Notes under the pieces: model-generated
What the model saw: only the letters and a program-made list of their open reading frames with translations
Database searches by the model: none
What the model was told of the DNA's origin: nothing
NCBI GenBank assembly: GCA_038561985.1
Contig: CP073276.1
Span: 2,728,001 to 2,792,000, forward strand
From: Petrimonas sulfuriphila
GTDB lineage: Bacteria > Bacteroidota > Bacteroidia > Bacteroidales > Dysgonomonadaceae
Direction: 5' to 3'
Length of the DNA stretch: 64,000 bases
Program-made: the position numbers and the translations under genes
Part shown: in pieces, positions 60,997 through 64,000 of the stretch
Position numbering within the stretch: position 1 is the stretch's first letter
Layout: every line of letters begins with the position of its first letter

Positions 60997-61362
60997 CTAT
61001 TGATTTTTGTTTTCTTTATTGTGTCCTTCTAATTTTAGGGATACATCAATTAAAAATTGCTGCTCTTCTTCACTTAATCTATCAATGTCCTGGCTGTATT
61101 TAAAATCGCTTTCTTGTGGCAATTCTCCACCGAAAAGATATTTGAGAATACTCCGTTTATTTTCGTTCGTGAGCGGTATATGTTTATCCGGTTCATCGAT
61201 TTTTAAGTCTATTTCTTCCAGTCGCTGAATTTCTTCCGGGGTGAGAGTGCCATCTAAACTATTATCGTTTTGATTACCATAAATAGAGTGGAGCTCTCCC
61301 AATAGGATATAACCTCGCTTCAATGATTTTCTAAATATTTGCTTTGTTTTCATATCAATCAC
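60997..61362 (-). CDS. Phage-region protein with a repeated helical motif
   Basis: The 121-residue product carries two copies of a short motif of the type K-x3-LK-x-GY-(x4)-EL: SLKRGYILLGELHSIYG near residue 13 and SILKYLFGGELPQESDFKYS near residue 74. The neighbouring gene (61355) shows the same motif. It overlaps that gene by 8 bases. No known family; a role in DNA packaging or regulation is only a guess from its neighbour, the terminase small subunit. Confidence 0.5.
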   Translation of the reverse strand: MIDMKTKQIFRKSLKRGYILLGELHSIYGNQNDNSLDGTLTPEEIQRLEEIDLKIDEPDKHIPLTNENKRSILKYLFGGELPQESDFKYSQDIDRLSEEEQQFLIDVSLKLEGHNKENKNQ

Positions 61363-61645
61363 AATTTTCCATCATTACCCTTAAAAAAAAGTTTTCTTTG
61401 ATTTTTCCCAATAGATCCGGCATCAATTGGAAGTCAATATATCCGCTTCTAAGAGATTTTAACAGCTGTCGTTTATCGTTCATCGTTAACTTTACCTCAA
61501 CTTCACCAAACAACTCAATGTCTCCGGAATGGTCGGCTATCTCCCTCGTTAGGTAGTTTAATTCAGTAATGTTGAAGGTTCCTGTTTTCAACCCTGAAAT
61601 AATGATCTTCTTATCCTTTGCTAAAATTCTTTGTTTCATAATCAT
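61355..61645 (-). CDS. Phage-region protein, paralogue-like partner
   Basis: The 96-residue product has the motif again: IIISGLKTGTFNITELNYLT near residue 14 and QLLKSLRSGYIDFQLMPDLL near residue 59. It lies between the gene at 60997 and the terminase small subunit gene, overlapping both (8 and 4 bases), so the three genes are translated as a coupled set. No known family. Confidence 0.5.
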   Translation of the reverse strand: MIMKQRILAKDKKIIISGLKTGTFNITELNYLTREIADHSGDIELFGEVEVKLTMNDKRQLLKSLRSGYIDFQLMPDLLGKIKENFFLRVMMENCD

Positions 61646-62157
61646 TCAGTCATTTTTGCAATTAATGAATTTACTTGTTCATCTGTCAAACTGTCAAAAT
61701 CTATTTTCTGCTCAATCTTAGTAGGTGCATCAAATCCTAATATTTTACTGATACTATCTAAAGATTTTTGTTTGTCATAGAATTTTATTTTTACTTCATT
61801 TCCGTATTTCGTCTCCCTCGTTACTACTTCCTGAATACAGTCTTTAATTTCCTTTGGGAGTTCTTTGTAGGACTTTAAGGTCATCCATCCCTCCCGGATC
61901 ATACTTGTATCACTAAACGCAATCTTTTTATGTTCTTTCAAAACTTTTAAGGCTGTGATACCTGCTGTTTTCTCCAGGTCGGCCTGTAATGTTTGTATAA
62001 ACTTTTGAATTTCAACATTTTTCAACAACCTACTGCCACTTGAATAGGCTGTTTTCTCTGAATACCCGGCTCTTAGTGCAGCTTGTGTAGCATTCAAATC
62101 TATCACATACTCATAGCAAAATTTTTCTTGTCTAGCTGTCAACTTATTCATATACAC
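61642..62157 (-). CDS. Phage terminase small subunit (Terminase_2 type)
   Basis: The 171-residue protein starts LTARQEKFCYEYVIDLNATQ and AALRAGYSEKTAYSSGSRLL, the helix-turn-helix signature of the P27/Terminase_2 small subunit group. The remaining part has KILGFDAPTKIEQKIDFD toward the end. It binds the packaging site on phage DNA and recruits the large subunit, which is not in the window. A start at 62151 (MNKLTARQ) is equally possible. Its stop overlaps the next gene. Confidence 0.85.
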   Translation of the reverse strand: MYMNKLTARQEKFCYEYVIDLNATQAALRAGYSEKTAYSSGSRLLKNVEIQKFIQTLQADLEKTAGITALKVLKEHKKIAFSDTSMIREGWMTLKSYKELPKEIKDCIQEVVTRETKYGNEVKIKFYDKQKSLDSISKILGFDAPTKIEQKIDFDSLTDEQVNSLIAKMTE

Positions 62158-62419
62158 TTATTTAAAAATACTCTTTAAACTTTTGCTTTATATCTTATTT
62201 AAGAAAATAATTTATTTGCTTTCTTGCAATAGTAACCGACCTATATGTTTCTTAACGTAATTATTAATTTTTATTTCCATTGGAATATATTATATCATTA
62301 AAATTATGCCCTCTGGCTTCACTGCGTCGCTAATTTAAGAGGATTGTCCACATTCTGGCACAACTGCCCACAAAAACAACTAAAGCTTTTAAACGGCTTT
62401 AAAATGGCTTGTATTTTAA

Positions 62420-63013
62420 TTATCTGAATTCCAGGTACCGATATTCATATTTATTTATTTCCCAGTCGTTCATCACAAATTCATATCGCTTACCAAATAT
62501 TGGAGACTCCAATACAATAAAATCGCCCTGATAATTGATACTCCATTTATCAATGGAAAATTTAATATTTTCGTACGTTTCAATCTTAACGAATGGAATT
62601 ATTTTCAATCCTAAAATTGCTGATAACATTTGTCTGTGAGATCCGTCTGCCAAATAAAAGTGATTTTTAGTAACGATACCATCTACCACGGTGTTATAGG
62701 TTATCACGCTTGGTGGAATGATTTTGTTTCCTTCTTTTACGAATTCAATTAATTCTGACATTTTCCAATCTGTCAGAATCGTATCCCGCTCTATGATGGT
62801 TTGTTGTACAACTCCAGGATCTACCGGCGCAAAAAATAATGACTTTGACATTATCCGTGATATTTTGAGGGGAAAGTTGTACAGTTTAGAAAAATCCATC
62901 ATTTCGATATCGGTTTCCCAATCAATATGTAATTCAGATACAATCTCTTTGGCTCTATCAATTCTGTTAATCCAATTGATATGTTTTTGAATTTCTTCTT
63001 TCGTCATAGCCAT
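62420..63013 (-). CDS. ParB-like nuclease-domain protein
   Basis: The 197-residue protein holds LADGSHRQMLSAILGLKIIPFVK (about residues 122-144), a match to the ParB/Srx fold with the D-G-x-H-R motif and the G...IPF end. The N-terminal part is helical. Such domains in phages cut or bind DNA or occur in methyltransferase-linked operons. It lies 10 bases upstream of the helicase gene's 3' side in the same direction. The 262 bases between it and the terminase gene (62158-62419) hold no gene. Confidence 0.65.
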   Translation of the reverse strand: MAMTKEEIQKHINWINRIDRAKEIVSELHIDWETDIEMMDFSKLYNFPLKISRIMSKSLFFAPVDPGVVQQTIIERDTILTDWKMSELIEFVKEGNKIIPPSVITYNTVVDGIVTKNHFYLADGSHRQMLSAILGLKIIPFVKIETYENIKFSIDKWSINYQGDFIVLESPIFGKRYEFVMNDWEINKYEYRYLEFR

Positions 63014-63023
63014 AATCTGTTAT

Positions 63024-64000
63024 TTAAAATGGAGTTTCTTCTGCATATTCTGGTATTTGATCGCCTAACTCTGTGAAGTGAGTTGTTTTCGCGTCAAATC
63101 CACAAATGAATTTTAGTAAGCCAATATTTCTACCCTTTGCCACGTCAATCATCGCTGTTCCTTTGGTCGAATAACTCGAAAATGGCGCCGGATAAAACTT
63201 ATTATAGATCTCTGGCCGGTAAACGAAACAAACAATATCGGCAGCCTCCCCTATCTGTCCGCTATCTCGCAACCTATTCAAGTTCGGTACCGGGTTTTGA
63301 TCATTTCTGTTTAGCTGAGAAAGTGCAATGATCCAGATGTCAAGCTCCTTTGCTAAGTTCTTCAATCGTCTTGCGACCTCCCCCATTGCCTGTTCTTTGT
63401 TGGCAGATCTTTGGTTAACATTTAATATTTGCAGATAATCAATAACTGCTCCTGTGATGTCATATTTATGCTTTAAAGATCTGATTGAGGCAATGATCTT
63501 ATCAATGTTTGATGTGCTGCTTTCGTCGAAGTAAATCGGTAGATCATGAATTCTATTTACTCCTTCATCCAGTGTTCGCAAATAGTCAGGATCAAGCTGT
63601 GAGTAGAGAATCTGATTTGCGGGGATGCCAGTGTTCATTGAGAGTAACCGGGCTGCCAGTTGGGTCGCTTTCATCTCCATTGAATAGAACGCAACAGGGA
63701 CGCCCTGTTTTATCGCTGTGTCAATCATTGATAATGCAAGGGATGTCTTTCCCTGCGATGTCTCCCCTGCAATAACTATCAGGTCGCTTTTCTGCAATCC
63801 TCCTGAAGCTTTGTTTATTTGAGCGAATCCGGTATCAGTTCCAGTGATAGTGTTGCCTTGCAAGTTAGTTTCAATCTGTTTATAAACGCCTTTTATCGCC
63901 TCTTTTAGTGTCGAGATCTCAGTAGATGCAACTGTTTGCGTGACGGTTGTTAGTTCACCCTGTAACGAATAAAGAAGATCATCTGTTTCCTTTGGTGAGA
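63024..64000 (-). CDS. Replicative DNA helicase, DnaB C-terminal type (partial)
   Basis: The reading frame stays open from its stop at 63024 to the end of the window, so the start is missing. The ATPase domain is typical of DnaB: TGFAQINKASGGLQKSDLIV, Walker A AGETSQGKTSLALSM, YSMEMKATQLAARLLS, the DYLQI box and ALSQLNR, DSGQIGEAADIVCFVYRP. Upstream in frame are about 40 residues of a linker-like helix (SLQGELTTVTQTVASTEIST, EAIKGVYKQIETN). It unwinds DNA at the phage replication fork. It could also be a mobile-element helicase; the phage context favours phage. Confidence 0.85.
   Translation of the reverse strand, partial: SPKETDDLLYSLQGELTTVTQTVASTEISTLKEAIKGVYKQIETNLQGNTITGTDTGFAQINKASGGLQKSDLIVIAGETSQGKTSLALSMIDTAIKQGVPVAFYSMEMKATQLAARLLSMNTGIPANQILYSQLDPDYLRTLDEGVNRIHDLPIYFDESSTSNIDKIIASIRSLKHKYDITGAVIDYLQILNVNQRSANKEQAMGEVARRLKNLAKELDIWIIALSQLNRNDQNPVPNLNRLRDSGQIGEAADIVCFVYRPEIYNKFYPAPFSSYSTKGTAMIDVAKGRNIGLLKFICGFDAKTTHFTELGDQIPEYAEETPF

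Larger units (their letters stand above)
57628..64000 (-). mobile_element. Left part of a prophage or phage-like element
   Basis: From the tRNA-Met 3' end onward nearly every gene is short, on the minus strand and without household function. Recognisable phage functions are a terminase small subunit (61642), a ParB-like protein (62420) and a DnaB-type helicase (63024, cut by the window). Base composition is richer in AT than in the flanking core. tRNA genes are common integration sites for such elements. The integrase and the second att copy would have to lie beyond 64,000, so the boundary is inferred. Confidence 0.6.

Noticed and set aside
1..64000. CRISPR array
   Set aside because: No series of equal repeats with spacers was found. 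The repeats in 59366-59809 are too few and irregular.

Overview
This 64 kb window is from a member of the Bacteroidota, most probably Bacteroidales. The evidence is the gene content (a TonB-dependent receptor with an OMP_b-brl_3 type barrel, eukaryote-like ProRS, the NagB-like/LmbE-like fusion protein, a GH29 fucosidase) and many promoters of the Bacteroidetes form TTTG-N19-20-TAnnTTTG. A relative of the Dysgonomonadaceae would fit, but that is inference.

Region 1 (about 1-11,060) is an AT-rich accessory island. It looks like an integron-type cassette array: small unrelated genes, mostly on the minus strand, each with its own promoter. Four long inverted-repeat sites (1899-2033, 2694-2890, 7377-7509, 8163-8260) resemble attC; two of them have perfect RYYYAAC cores. 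The cassette genes encode a KilA-N protein, a DUF5652 protein, a VOC protein, a DUF1016 nuclease, an outer-membrane-type protein and a 575-residue nuclease fusion. A divergent tyrosine recombinase gene (10208-11050) stands where intI would stand, but it lacks the extra IntI domain. Two insertions interrupt the array: an erm(F)-like rRNA methyltransferase gene with a 10-codon leader peptide and a 12-bp attenuator-like hairpin, and an IS91-type unit (tyrosine recombinase plus a transposase that has lost its HUH core) sitting exactly on an attC-like core.

Region 2 (about 11,060-34,450) is ordinary chromosome: the TonB receptor, a secreted protein with a GH29 fucosidase, the operon proS-menA-gtrA, a low-molecular-weight phosphatase, DUF454, an HD phosphohydrolase, tRNA-Gln, a dgkA and Dna2-like operon, a zinc-ribbon membrane protein, the run lptFG-like/ribBA/rmuC/kbl/tdh, a START-like protein and a dienelactone-hydrolase-like protein.

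Region 3 (34,500-50,240) is an uncharacterised cluster of exported proteins on the minus strand: a Yip1 membrane protein, an OmpA-family protein, and then lipoproteins, TPR proteins with a shared glycine-rich C-terminal domain, and coiled-coil proteins. A three-gene block has been duplicated, and in the second copy the first gene has lost its 5' end. A TPR histidine kinase and a LuxR-type response regulator are divergent from this cluster and may control it.

Region 4 (50,270-57,630) is again core: the NagB-like/LmbE-like protein, a POT-like transporter, mutS2, a DUF2891 protein and tRNA-Met(CAU). From the tRNA to the end (57,630-64,000) a run of small phage-type genes follows on the minus strand: early genes, a palindrome-rich control region, a terminase small subunit, a ParB-like protein and a DnaB-type helicase cut by the window edge. 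It reads as the left part of a prophage or related element next to the tRNA gene.
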